From NCBI GenBank assembly GCA_020284085.1, contig JACEVL010000078.1, forward strand, positions 1,655,001 to 1,719,000: a stretch of 64,000 bases of DNA, read 5' to 3'. Position 1 is the first letter of the stretch, and each line of letters begins with the position of its first letter. The translations under genes were made by a program, and so were the position numbers. This DNA comes from Aporrectodea caliginosa (taxonomy: Eukaryota; Annelida; Clitellata; Crassiclitellata; Lumbricidae). The notes below the pieces were generated by a model. That model was not told the DNA's origin. It saw nothing but the letters and a program-made list of their open reading frames with translations, and searched no databases. Positions 55,404 to 64,000 of this stretch are shown one piece after another.

Positions 55404-56315
55404 GTCGCGGAAAACCCCTCTCTCTCTCTCAGTCGTCTGGTTAGACGATTCGAACCCTTCTTCTTGAGGCGAGGGTAGAGGTTTCTGCGCAGGAGGCAAA
55501 TAGTCTCGCGTGTCGCTCGAAAGAGCGCAGGTCCGGCGTCTGGAGTATAGCAGACGGCTTAAGGCGCTCGCCGTTGACGACGTTCTCAAACCAACCAAGA
55601 CAAGTCAAAGTCACTAGGTTTTGAACCCGTATATTGCTGCCAAATCGTCCACCAACTCTATCACGGTCACACAGACCAGCAACGGCAGACAATATCTCAA
55701 TCGTATCAAACACCAGGTCACCAAGTCAGAGCACACAGCAATCACCACAGCAAGACCGTCAGCAAGTTCTCAGCAAGTTAAAATACTACACACAAGCGCC
55801 CTCTATATATACTACTAAAGAGGGGGGGATACCTCGTGCAAGGGCCGGTCGTGCAAGGCCCGGGGTTCGTGCAGAAGCCGGACGGGGAAGGGGATACCTC
55901 GTGCAGAAGCCGGACGGGGAAGGGGATACCTCGTGCAAGGGCCGACCGTGCAGAAGCCGGAGTTCGTGCAGAAGCCGGACGGGGAAGGAGATACCTCGTG
56001 CAGAAGCCGAGCCGCGGGGGAGATATCTCGTGCAAGGGCCGGACGGGGAAGGAGATACCTCGTGCAGAAGCCGGACGGGGAAGGAGATACCTCGTGCAAG
56101 GGCCGAGCCGCGGGGGAGATAGTTCGTGCAGAAGCCGGACGGGGAAGGGGATACCTCGTGCAGAAGCCAAGCAGGACACACACGGACAAGCAAAGGGACA
56201 GAACACAGGACATGCACACATAGGCACAGTGTCACGGCAGAGACACGACACATAGGCACAGTGACAATTATGCACTCAAAAACCCAAGCATGCCAGACCA
56301 GCTCCCGGGGAGGGC
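55404..56315 (-). repeat. 3' LTR of the Gypsy element
   Basis: Matches the 5' LTR, with a slightly longer ct run at its low-coordinate end and a gc insertion near 55634. The internal repeat spans about 55840-56170. Confidence 0.9.
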
Positions 56316-56949
56316 AACCCCTAAATTCCTCTACATCCTCCCCCCACTACTAATGGGAATGTCCCCATTCCCGGGGAGACAATCATCGGCAAAACCCCTA
56401 AAACAAAGCATGGCTAACGGCTAAATCCCCAGAGTCCACAGCACGGCTAAAATCCCAAAGTCCGAAGCACGAAAATACAGCACGGCTAAAACCCCAAAGT
56501 CTGATAACGAGGGCTGATTAGCAGCCAAATACTCTAAATTAAAAGTCGCAGAGTCTCTGCCTAAAATGTTCGAATCAAGTGGCCAACGGCCCGAGAAGTC
56601 TCTAATTAAAATCAAACAGTTCGAGTGGCCCATGGCCCGAAGAGTCTCTGAAAACAATTATGCGTGGCTAATGGCTAAAGAACTCGCACAAAATTAAACA
56701 ATGCGGCGGCCAACGGCCCAGACAGACAATCAAAAACTCTCGCCGTTTCTCGGGCAAACAAAACAATGGCAACAAAGGTGCCCACAGTCTCAATTACAAT
56801 TACGCGGCCAACGGCCCAGACAAATAATTAAAACTCTCGCCGTTTCTCGGCAAACAATTAAAGGCAAAACATCACACAGAAAAGAATCTCTTAAAAAGTC
56901 AGAGTCCATTCAGAGTCTGTTCAAGGCTGGCATCGTTCTGGATCAGAGT
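56316..56949. other. Untranslated region between pol remnant and 3' LTR
   Basis: Contains two or more imperfect copies of a segment with gcggccaacggcccagaca and ctcgccgtttctcgg (56702-56760, 56807-56860) and related cggctaa-type words from 56410 on. No ORF. Confidence 0.6.
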
Positions 56950-59900
56950 CTAGCGATAACGGGCGGGTAACCGCACCGTTCGCTTCGGTCGCTCAGCGTT
57001 CGCGGCAATAGCCGGCACCGTGTCCATAGAATCATCTTCAGCAGCCAGGTCGTTGCTCGCGTCATCCAGGCCCTCGTCGTAGCAGAGACGAAGTTTATCA
57101 ACATGTGCGATAAACGGGCGGGCATGCGCGGACTTACGCAGCCGGTAGTTGACGAGTCCACAGCGTTCCATCAAATCGTCGTCGTGATGCGCGTCAGCCG
57201 TTGGCACCACGTCTCTCGTCATCGAGGCAGCAGGAACACGGGGAAGAACTTCAACCGAACCACCTTTAATGGCTGCTATTACTTCCCCCAACAAGGCACC
57301 CAGGGCCTGGGGAAAGCGCCCCATCAAGCCATTCCCACTAAGGCGGTAGCTAGATGTTATTAGCTGGTCAATTCCCAAGAGCCTACAAAATTCCCGAAAC
57401 GGTTTCCCGACTAACATCATAACCCGATCGGCCAGAACTTGTGGCGGTGCCCCATGCCCCATAACTATCTTTTCCATAAGGACCCTCGACATCAAGGGAG
57501 CATCACATTTGCCCCTTGGAATGGCTAACACAACATCAGTGACTCTACCCATACTTATCAAAAAGAACAGGAACAGTAGTCCTACTGCAACCAAACTAAT
57601 TAATTGCTTGCCCACAGCAATCCTATGCGAAAGTGGTCGCCGCCGTAAAGACTGTGGAGCTAGGCGCTCATCTACCATCTCACTCTGGTGAGCCAACACC
57701 ACATTCGCAGCCCACTCACTCACAGCTGGCTCTATGATTCCATCGGCCAACATGCCGTCCAACTGAGTGTCAACAACAATTCTATGCGGCAGCGGCTGGC
57801 GTCTCAAAGGCTGGCGCACTGGACGCGCATCTCCCGTCTCTATCTTATGCGTACAAACTGAAGTCCTTCCTAAGTCTCGGTCAGTGACAGAGAAAACATC
57901 ACTGTACTCAACCAGCAATCCGCTAAGTCTTTCTCTAATTTCTGGCGACACATCGTCGGGCAGATCGGCTAACAACATTTCACTAGGCGAAACAGCATCT
58001 TTCGGCCCTGTACTCTCATCATTCTGCTTACAAGATTCAACTTCTACCGGGTGTAAACCTCCTAACATCTGGTCCTTAGACAAGCGAACTTCATTCTCAC
58101 TCAAATTCACAATCCTAACGCGGTTGTCCGCGTGATCATCGACCACTACACGGGCAAGATGCACACCAGGCTGAATTTCTTGAGCCTCAGTCATCCAAGC
58201 AGGCGCTATAGTAGTCAAATCCCCATACAAAGTTTTCACCGGGACATCGCTCTGGCACCTAGGGGACACTATTACCTCCTCGGCAACGATCACGCGCCGG
58301 CACCACATCGACCCATTACCTCTCACCAGGGAGATACGTTTACGGTCAATATACAAGGCCCCAGTCCCAAAACTTAAGCGACAGCGATGCTCCCTTAACC
58401 AGTCCATCCCAAGCATGGGCTCAGCAATTTGGTCAGACACCAGAAATTTAGTATGAATCTGCAAACCACCCGCTATCTTAATAGGCACCTGGACCTCCCC
58501 AAGGACACGTATAGAAGTCCCATTAGCAGCCATCAAAAAGCGATTGCAAGAACGAAGCTCTAACCCGTCGACGGTAGATGAAGGCACCAGGCTGACCTCC
58601 GATCCAGTGTCGACCAGGCACAGCTGCGATCGTCCGTGAATCGTCCCTCGAATGTAGATTGCGTTCTTGCTCGCTCGGTCCGGCAGGCTCGGACGGGTCG
58701 TGTTGTTGCGGGCCACCGGGTCCGGTGGCATCGGAGCTTGTTCATCATCGGCCGGTGCGTCGTCGTTCGGTCGGTTGCGGAAGCGGCGTCGTTGACGGCA
58801 GTTACGCGAGATGTGACCTGCTCGTCCGCAGTTGTAGCAAGTCACCGATCGTCGCGTGTTCTCCAGTGGCGTCGTAGGTTGTTCATCGGGGCGAGCGTCT
58901 CGACCCGGTCCATCGTTCATCGAAGTTCCTCGGCGGATCTCGCGGAGTTGACGGTCGATTCGTTGCTCAATCTCTCGCTGGAATCGTCGCTGCTCCTCCA
59001 TCTGCGTAGCCAGAAACCGGTCCAGCTGCGATTGCAACTGGGGGTTCACGTCGGTTTCCTGGGCTCCACGAACTCTGTTCGGCTGTCTTCTCCGGTCGTC
59101 GGGGTCGGTCGCTCGCTGGTAGGCTTCCAAGCGAAGCGCCGTCCGGTAGGCTTCATCAAGAGTCTTCGGCTCTCGCTCGCGTACTTTGAGCGAAAGTTCT
59201 CGGTCTCTCATCGCTTCCAAGAAGGAGTCCTTCGCGATGATCTGCGTCGTCTCGTTGGAAGGCACCGGGTAGGCAAGGACAACCAGCCGTCGAATTTCAT
59301 GCAGCAGGTCGCTCAGGTTTTCTTCGGGTCGTTGGCGGCGATAGTACAGCTGAGCACGGAAAGTTTCTGCTTGGCCCTCCGTCCCGTATCTTTGGCGAAG
59401 GCGTTCGACCAATTCTTCATAGCTCACGCTCGGTTGAGCGCCGAAGTCCCAAAGGAGCTGCGTCGCGGCCTTCTCCAGCGAACATCGTAGGTAGTCGACC
59501 CGGTCTGCGGCGGTCCACTTGTTATGCCTCGCGCAGACCTCGAATTGCACTAGGAACGACTCCAACGAGCCCGTCCCATCGAACTTGCCTGGTTTCATCG
59601 GCGTCGGCCGATTACGCAGCAAACCACCGACACTTTCCAGTAGATTTGTCGTAGAATTCATCGGCTCGCCCGTCTTTTCAGTCTCTTCGATCTTTACGCG
59701 GCCATCCGATTTCAATTTCGTCTTTTCTGTCGTCGATTCGCCCGTCTTTCCTCGGAAGCTCGTCCTCTCCGGTTTCACGGTCATCCCTTCTTCCCTGTCT
59801 TCGCGGAAGCTCGGTCTCAAATTCATCTTTTCATCTCTCGGTTCGCCCATCTTTTCTCGGAAGCTCGATCTCACCGGCTCTGGGTCGTCGAAGTTGATTT

Positions 59901-60162
59901 CGGACAGCACACGGATTCGGTCCGACGGCATCTCCATCGTTGCTCTCCTCGCGGCTGGCGTCGACGTCTCGGCAGGCGTTCGGACTTGACTCGGCGTCGG
60001 GAAGGAGAGATCTTCCAGGAAACGGCTGCTGTCCGGTTTCGTCCCGATCGCGGCCATTCGTCTCGCAGCTGGCGTAGAAATATCGGCAGGCGTTCGGACT
60101 TGACTTGGCATCCGGAAGGCAATCTCATCGTCATCGTCGTCGTCTTCTTCCCGGAGCATCAT
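56950..60162 (-). CDS. Gag-protease polyprotein fused to RT and integrase remnants
   Basis: One open frame of 1070 codons. Residues 1-185 are charged and Pro-poor, with repeated SQVRTPA[DE]-STPAARR and SFR-EK units. About 190-400 resembles a Gypsy Gag (KPGKFDGTGSLESFLVQFEV, ATQLLWDF). A zinc knuckle CYNCGRAGHISRNC begins at residue 442. Retropepsin has LVDTGSEVSLVPSS with Asp at 518. The start of RT is present (DLGRTSVCTHKIETGDARPV, ML-DGIIEPAVSEWAANVVL), but the catalytic palm, RNase H and the integrase N-terminus are missing. An integrase tail remains (LADRVMMLV, NGLMGRF where ER is expected). Non-autonomous: Gag and protease may work, polymerase cannot. That the frame stays open through the deletion junctions is notable. 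Confidence 0.88.
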   Translation of the reverse strand: MMLREEDDDDDDEIAFRMPSQVRTPADISTPAARRMAAIGTKPDSSRFLEDLSFPTPSQVRTPAETSTPAARRATMEMPSDRIRVLSEINFDDPEPVRSSFREKMGEPRDEKMNLRPSFREDREEGMTVKPERTSFRGKTGESTTEKTKLKSDGRVKIEETEKTGEPMNSTTNLLESVGGLLRNRPTPMKPGKFDGTGSLESFLVQFEVCARHNKWTAADRVDYLRCSLEKAATQLLWDFGAQPSVSYEELVERLRQRYGTEGQAETFRAQLYYRRQRPEENLSDLLHEIRRLVVLAYPVPSNETTQIIAKDSFLEAMRDRELSLKVREREPKTLDEAYRTALRLEAYQRATDPDDRRRQPNRVRGAQETDVNPQLQSQLDRFLATQMEEQRRFQREIEQRIDRQLREIRRGTSMNDGPGRDARPDEQPTTPLENTRRSVTCYNCGRAGHISRNCRQRRRFRNRPNDDAPADDEQAPMPPDPVARNNTTRPSLPDRASKNAIYIRGTIHGRSQLCLVDTGSEVSLVPSSTVDGLELRSCNRFLMAANGTSIRVLGEVQVPIKIAGGLQIHTKFLVSDQIAEPMLGMDWLREHRCRLSFGTGALYIDRKRISLVRGNGSMWCRRVIVAEEVIVSPRCQSDVPVKTLYGDLTTIAPAWMTEAQEIQPGVHLARVVVDDHADNRVRIVNLSENEVRLSKDQMLGGLHPVEVESCKQNDESTGPKDAVSPSEMLLADLPDDVSPEIRERLSGLLVEYSDVFSVTDRDLGRTSVCTHKIETGDARPVRQPLRRQPLPHRIVVDTQLDGMLADGIIEPAVSEWAANVVLAHQSEMVDERLAPQSLRRRPLSHRIAVGKQLISLVAVGLLFLFFLISMGRVTDVVLAIPRGKCDAPLMSRVLMEKIVMGHGAPPQVLADRVMMLVGKPFREFCRLLGIDQLITSSYRLSGNGLMGRFPQALGALLGEVIAAIKGGSVEVLPRVPAASMTRDVVPTADAHHDDDLMERCGLVNYRLRKSAHARPFIAHVDKLRLCYDEGLDDASNDLAAEDDSMDTVPAIAANAERPKRTVRLPARYR

Positions 60163-60223
60163 CGGTTGATTCTATCGTCGTCGGCTGGCGGAAGACTCGA
60201 ACTCCACTTCTTCTGGTACCAGT

Positions 60224-61132
60224 GTCGCGGAAAACCCCTCTCTCTCTCAGTCGTCTGGTTAGACGATTCGAACCCTTCTTCTTGAGGCGAGGGTAGAGGT
60301 TTCTGCGCAGGAGGCAAATAGTCTCGCGTGTCGCTCGAAAGAGCGCAGGTCCGGCGTCTGGAGTATAGCAGACGGCTTAAGGCGCTCGCCGTTGACGACG
60401 TTCTCAAACCAACCAAGACAAGTCAAAGTCACTAGGTTTTGAACCCGTATATTCTGCCAAATCGTCCACCAACTCTATCACGGTCACACAGACCAGCAAC
60501 GGCAGACAATATCTCAATCGTATCAAACACCAGGTCACCAAGTCAGAGCACACAGCAATCACCACAGCAAGACCGTCAGCAAGTTCTCAGCAAGTTAAAA
60601 TACTACACACAAGCGCCCTCTATATATACTACTAAAGAGGGGGGGATACCTCGTGCAAGGGCCGGTCGTGCAAGGCCCGGGGTTCGTGCAGAAGCCGGAC
60701 GGGGAAGGGGATACCTCGTGCAGAAGCCGGACGGGGAAGGAGATACCTCGTGCAAGGGCCGACCGTGCAGAAGCCGGAGTTCGTGCAGAAGCCGGACGGG
60801 GAAGGAGATACCTCGTGCAGAAGCCGAGCCGCGGGGGAGATATCTCGTGCAAGGGCCGGACGGGGAAGGAGATACCTCGTGCAGAAGCCGGACGGGGAAG
60901 GAGATACCTCGTGCAAGGGCCGAGCCGCGGGGGAGATAGTTCGTGCAGAAGCCGGACGGGGAAGGGGATACCTCGTGCAGAAGCCAAGCAGGACACACAC
61001 GGACAAGCAAAGGGACAGAACACAGGACATGCACACATAGGCACAGTGTCACGGCAGAGACACGACACATAGGCACAGTGACAATTATGCACTCAAAAAC
61101 CCAAGCATGCCAGACCAGCTCCCGGGGAGGGC
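60224..61132 (-). repeat. 5' LTR of the Gypsy element
   Basis: Near-identical to 55404-56315. It contains an internal tandem repeat (about 60655-60985) of a unit of roughly 30 bp like CGGACGGGGAAGGAGATACC followed by TCGTGCAGAAGC, and the TATA-like ctatatatac stretch at 60619 (minus: gtatatatag). Confidence 0.9.
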
Positions 61133-62200
61133 TCCTATTTTCCGACACGCAGCGTTGTGATTGGCCAGCGTTGCCATTGGCTGCAACAGAAACGGGTGCG
61201 GTGCTTGATTAAGCGGACGCTATGTTGTAAAATGCTATATATTTGTAGAGGTAACTGCTTAATATGACGGATTATAGGATACTAGATGGATATAGTAAAA
61301 ACTTTGTTTTACTATTGGTTCTTTTATCCATCTAGTTTAACTTGCGGGAATCTTGATTGCTTGCTTGCTTGATTGATTGAGCCACAGGCTAAAAAGTCAA
61401 ATCTTGCGACGACTAGTTCGATCACTTACAATCATTCAATCGTCGTGAAACTTGGCAGACAGACTCGCCCTCGCACACACTTCATTCTATCAAAATTTCA
61501 GCTCCCCCAAAAAGGCTAGCTTATAGAATCGGGGACTAAACTTTTCGAATCGGGGAATCCCCTTTTCCGACACGGAGCGTTGTGATTGGCCAGCGTTGCC
61601 ATTGGCTGCAACAGAAACGGGTGCGGTGCTTGATTAAACGGACGCTATGTTGTAAAATGCTATATATTTGTAGAGGTAACTGCTTAATATGACGGATTAT
61701 AGGATACTAGATGGATATAGTAAAAAACTTTGTTTTTACTATTGGTTCTTTTATCCATCTAGTTTAACTTGCAGGAATCTTGATTGCTTGCATCTTGCTT
61801 GATTGAATGTTTGAGCCACAGGCTAAAAAGTCAAATCTTGCGACGACTAGTTCGATCACTTACAATCATTCAATCGTCGTGAAACTTGGCAGACAGACTC
61901 GCCCTCGCACACACTTGATTCTATCAAAATTTCAGCTCCCCCAAAAAAGGCTAGCTTATAGAATCGGGGACTCAACTTTTCGAATCGGGGAATCCCCTTT
62001 TCCGACACGCAGCGTTGTGATTGGCCGGCGTTGCCATTGGCTGCAACAGAAACAGGTGCGGTGCTTGATTAAACGGACGCTATGTTGTAAAATGAACGCG
62101 GACTATATATTTGTAGAGGTAACTGCTTCATAAGGCGCATTATAGGATACTAGATGGATATAGTAAAAAACTTTGTTTTTACTATTGGTTCTTTTATTCG
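61133..62200. repeat. Tandem array of roughly 430-bp units with nested hairpin
   Basis: Units begin at 61133, 61558 and 61993 (the third is partial). Each has a CCAAT pair (gtgattggccagcgttgcca), a gctatatatttgtag stretch, and a nested inverted repeat ACTAGATGGATA ... TATCCATCTAGT with inner tagtaaaa/ttttacta arms (first copy 61281-61336). The third copy lacks the right arm. The array starts directly at the LTR edge. Confidence 0.85.
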
Positions 62201-62581
62201 ATAATTTATACTTTCAGACGTTTTTTTAAAAGTCGTTTTTACTTTTCTGAAATTAAAATAAACTCATGGAACGAAAACAACTCCGTAGGCCTACATTGAA
62301 TTCAACTCGAGAGTCTCCAAGAGCAAGGAATTATAGGCAAGGAATTGAAATAAAGATTTTGTTTGCATAGGCTAATATTATTCTATAGCCTAACACTTTA
62401 AATTAATTTAAGAGAAGACAGCATAGTCGTGAATTCATAAGTAGGCCCTATATAATTATAAAAACAGTGCCTTTGTTCTTAGAAAAACTACAATATTAAT
62501 TATTATTCAAGTTAAAATTATAGTTTATAGACTATTGTGGTTGAATTATGGGGTTTAACTAACAGTCGGGGACTAATAATC
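62200..62581. other. Spacer, nothing recognised
   Basis: AT-rich sequence downstream of the actin copy; no repeat or gene identified. Confidence 0.35.
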
Positions 62582-63197
62582 CTAACAGCATTTTCTGTGA
62601 ACGATGGATGGTCCAAATTGGTCGTATTCTTGTTTGGTGATCCAGTTCTTCTGGAAAGTGGAAAGAGACGCAGGATTAAAACCTCCGATCCAGACAGAGT
62701 ACTTGCGCTCCGGAGGTGCAATGGATTTGATCTTCATCGTGGATAGAGCCAGAACCGTCATTTCTTTCTGCATACGATCGGCGTTGCCTGGGAACATCGT
62801 TGAACCACCGGAGAGAACGTGTTGGCGTACAGATCTTTACGAATATCCATATAACTCTTCCCGATGCTGTTGTAAACCGTTTGGTGGATTCCATTTGATT
62901 CCTTTCCAAAGAAGCTTGGTTGAAACAGAGTCTCTGGACATTTGAATCTTTCGTTACCAATCGTAACCACTTGACCATCGGGAAGTTCGTACGACTTTTC
63001 TAAGGCAGAGGTGCGCGAGGCTGTATCCATTTCTTTTTCGAAGTCCAAGGCAACGTAGCACAGCTTCTCCTTCATGTCTCGGACGATCTCAAACTCTGCT
63101 GATGTCTGGAATGTGTAGCCCCTTTCCGTCAGGATTCTAGCCAGGTATTGCGTCAGGTCCCTGCCCGCCAAATCAAGGCGGTCGATTGCATGCGGCA
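62582..63197 (-). pseudogene. Truncated, frameshifted actin copy
   Basis: Covers roughly the C-terminal half of actin. Frame 1 (63197 to about 62820) reads [44 protein letters not shown] and [20 protein letters not shown], then [11 protein letters not shown] one-base deletion near 62820 shifts to frame 2 ([48 protein letters not shown], stop at 62582). Actin is normally near-invariant, but here many residues differ (for example a Cys-Cys end and FNPAS for SILAS). The 5' half is cut off exactly where a hAT-like end (cagggccggattaag, 63198) begins. No intron interrupts the segment. Confidence 0.88.
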
Positions 63198-63395
63198 GGG
63201 CCGGATTAAGACTTTCGGGGGCCCTAAGCCAAGGGCCGGGCTAAGACATCCGGGGGCCCTAAAAAATTTCTCATGACCTTTTTTTCCGTCTTTTTCCAGA
63301 AGAAAATTGTCAAATATGACCTTTGTACCATCTGATTTATTATTTCCTGACAGTTGGGGCCCCTCAAAACCAGAGCCAGAGCCTACACAAACAAA
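63198..63395. mobile_element. hAT-like repeat, partner of 45306-45625
   Basis: Begins cagggccggattaagacttt and carries gggggccctaag blocks and tttctggaaaaag-type core in the opposite orientation to the copy at 45.4-45.6 kb. Its inner end joins a LINE fragment rather than a matching inverted end, so it is probably truncated. Confidence 0.6.
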
Positions 63396-64000
63396 AGCTT
63401 TTTTAAAATCGACAAAGCACATGTACAGCGGTAGTTGGTGCTCTCTCATCTTTTCCATTATGATTCTAAGATTCGTCACTTGATCCCTTGTTCCTTTGCC
63501 ACGCCTAAACCCTGCCTGTACATCTGTAAATTTACGAATTTAATTCGTTTAATTCGTTAATTCGTTTTTATTTTGTAACCCAAGATAACACATAACAATT
63601 TACACTGAGGTCGCTCAACTTAAATAAGGTCACACAGGAGACCCAGAAGGGGCCGGAGGTCCTGCTAACCAGGGCCACCTGAGAACAGTATGCAACAAAT
63701 GACATAATGTGGCCAGCAGTAAATAAAATAACGAACTTAAGAATAGCTTAACTATTAATTAACTAATAACTTGACTAATAACTTAACTAATGACACAGAT
63801 AGAACAAATGCACATCTACTGTACTTTTTACGCTGGAGTAACTAAAGTAAATGATGTTTCGAGTAATTCGGGTTGTTAATGTGAAGTTTCTTTGTTACTG
63901 GAAGTCAGGGCCGTATTAAGGCTAGTGCGGGCCCGGTGCTGTGGTAAAAGTGTGGGCCCCCTCTGACGAAGGTCCCCTCTGACAACAACCGGTCTACCAC
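63396..64000. repeat. Second copy of the 46.2-46.8 kb block
   Basis: Contains the RT fragment MREHQLPLYMCFVDFKKAF on the minus strand, cut after KKAF, then the same tail, AT-rich stretch and hAT-like start as at 46190-46820, running to the window edge. Confidence 0.85.

Larger units (their letters stand above)
55404..61132 (-). mobile_element. Ty3/Gypsy-type LTR retrotransposon, internally deleted
   Basis: Two direct repeats of about 910 bp (55404-56315 and 60224-61132) flank a 3.9 kb interior read on the minus strand. After the 5' LTR (high coordinates) comes a primer-binding-site candidate TGGTACCAGAAGAAG at about 60207-60221; before the 3' LTR is a purine tract (gaggatgtagaggaatttag, about 56319-56342). 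The LTRs differ by only a few small indels and substitutions, so insertion or conversion was recent. I found no convincing target-site duplication, and the outermost base of each LTR differs from the inner one, so recombination between copies is possible. Confidence 0.88.

Noticed and set aside
55778..56275. Several 130-180 residue ORFs on both strands (also 60595-61148)
   Set aside because: They lie inside the LTRs and reflect the 30-bp tandem repeat, which is open in several frames.
58636..59490. 284-codon ORF on the plus strand
   Set aside because: Antisense shadow of the Gag-protease frame; no recognisable domain.

Overview
This is animal nuclear DNA. Real coding exons are short, flanked by GT/AG splice sites and separated by introns stuffed with LINE tails, tRNA-derived SINEs, DNA transposons and microsatellites. 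The recurring LINE tail (gcgctatataaat plus a short simple repeat) and the very frequent palindrome TAGGCCTA suggest a marine invertebrate, perhaps an echinoderm or other deuterostome. That guess is weak because no species-diagnostic gene is present.

The left 39 kb holds two tandem, head-to-tail genes on the minus strand, both built from parts of Wiskott-Aldrich syndrome protein (WASP), the Cdc42-controlled activator of Arp2/3 actin nucleation. Gene 1 (start codon at 13382, running off the left edge after 392) joins in one continuous frame two CARD-like death-fold domains, a short proline-rich piece, a complete CRIB motif and the GTPase-binding/autoinhibitory domain. It is a WASP whose WH1 domain is replaced by two CARDs. 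Its C-terminal half lies outside the window. Gene 2 (about 38687 to 24168) has no WH1 and no CARD visible. It has short N-terminal exons of unknown nature, a proline-rich exon, two tandem copies of the CRIB/GBD exon set, a proline-rich/WH2 exon, a connector exon and an acidic exon with the Trp expected to contact Arp2/3. Its two GBD units have decayed in complementary ways: the first has lost CRIB residues, the second has lost its GBD exon. Flanking introns match among the three GBD units, so the locus grew by segmental duplication. If the usual WASP logic holds, gene 1 would couple a CARD-based innate-immune or cell-death signal to branched actin assembly.

From about 39 to 54 kb I see no convincing host gene. 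There is a promoter-like inverted repeat near 39.5 kb, several DNA transposons with target-site duplications, LINE fragments, a tRNA-SINE and one near-perfect hairpin at 53.7 kb. From 55.4 to 61.1 kb lies a young Ty3/Gypsy LTR element on the minus strand with two nearly identical 0.9 kb LTRs and an open Gag-protease frame of 1070 residues, in which most of reverse transcriptase, RNase H and integrase has been deleted without losing the frame. It abuts a tandem array of roughly 430 bp units with nested hairpins. The right end holds a frameshifted, truncated actin copy and a 0.6 kb block duplicated from 46 kb.

All exon models were made by reading splice sites, phase and domain motifs by eye. 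No alignment or database search was run.
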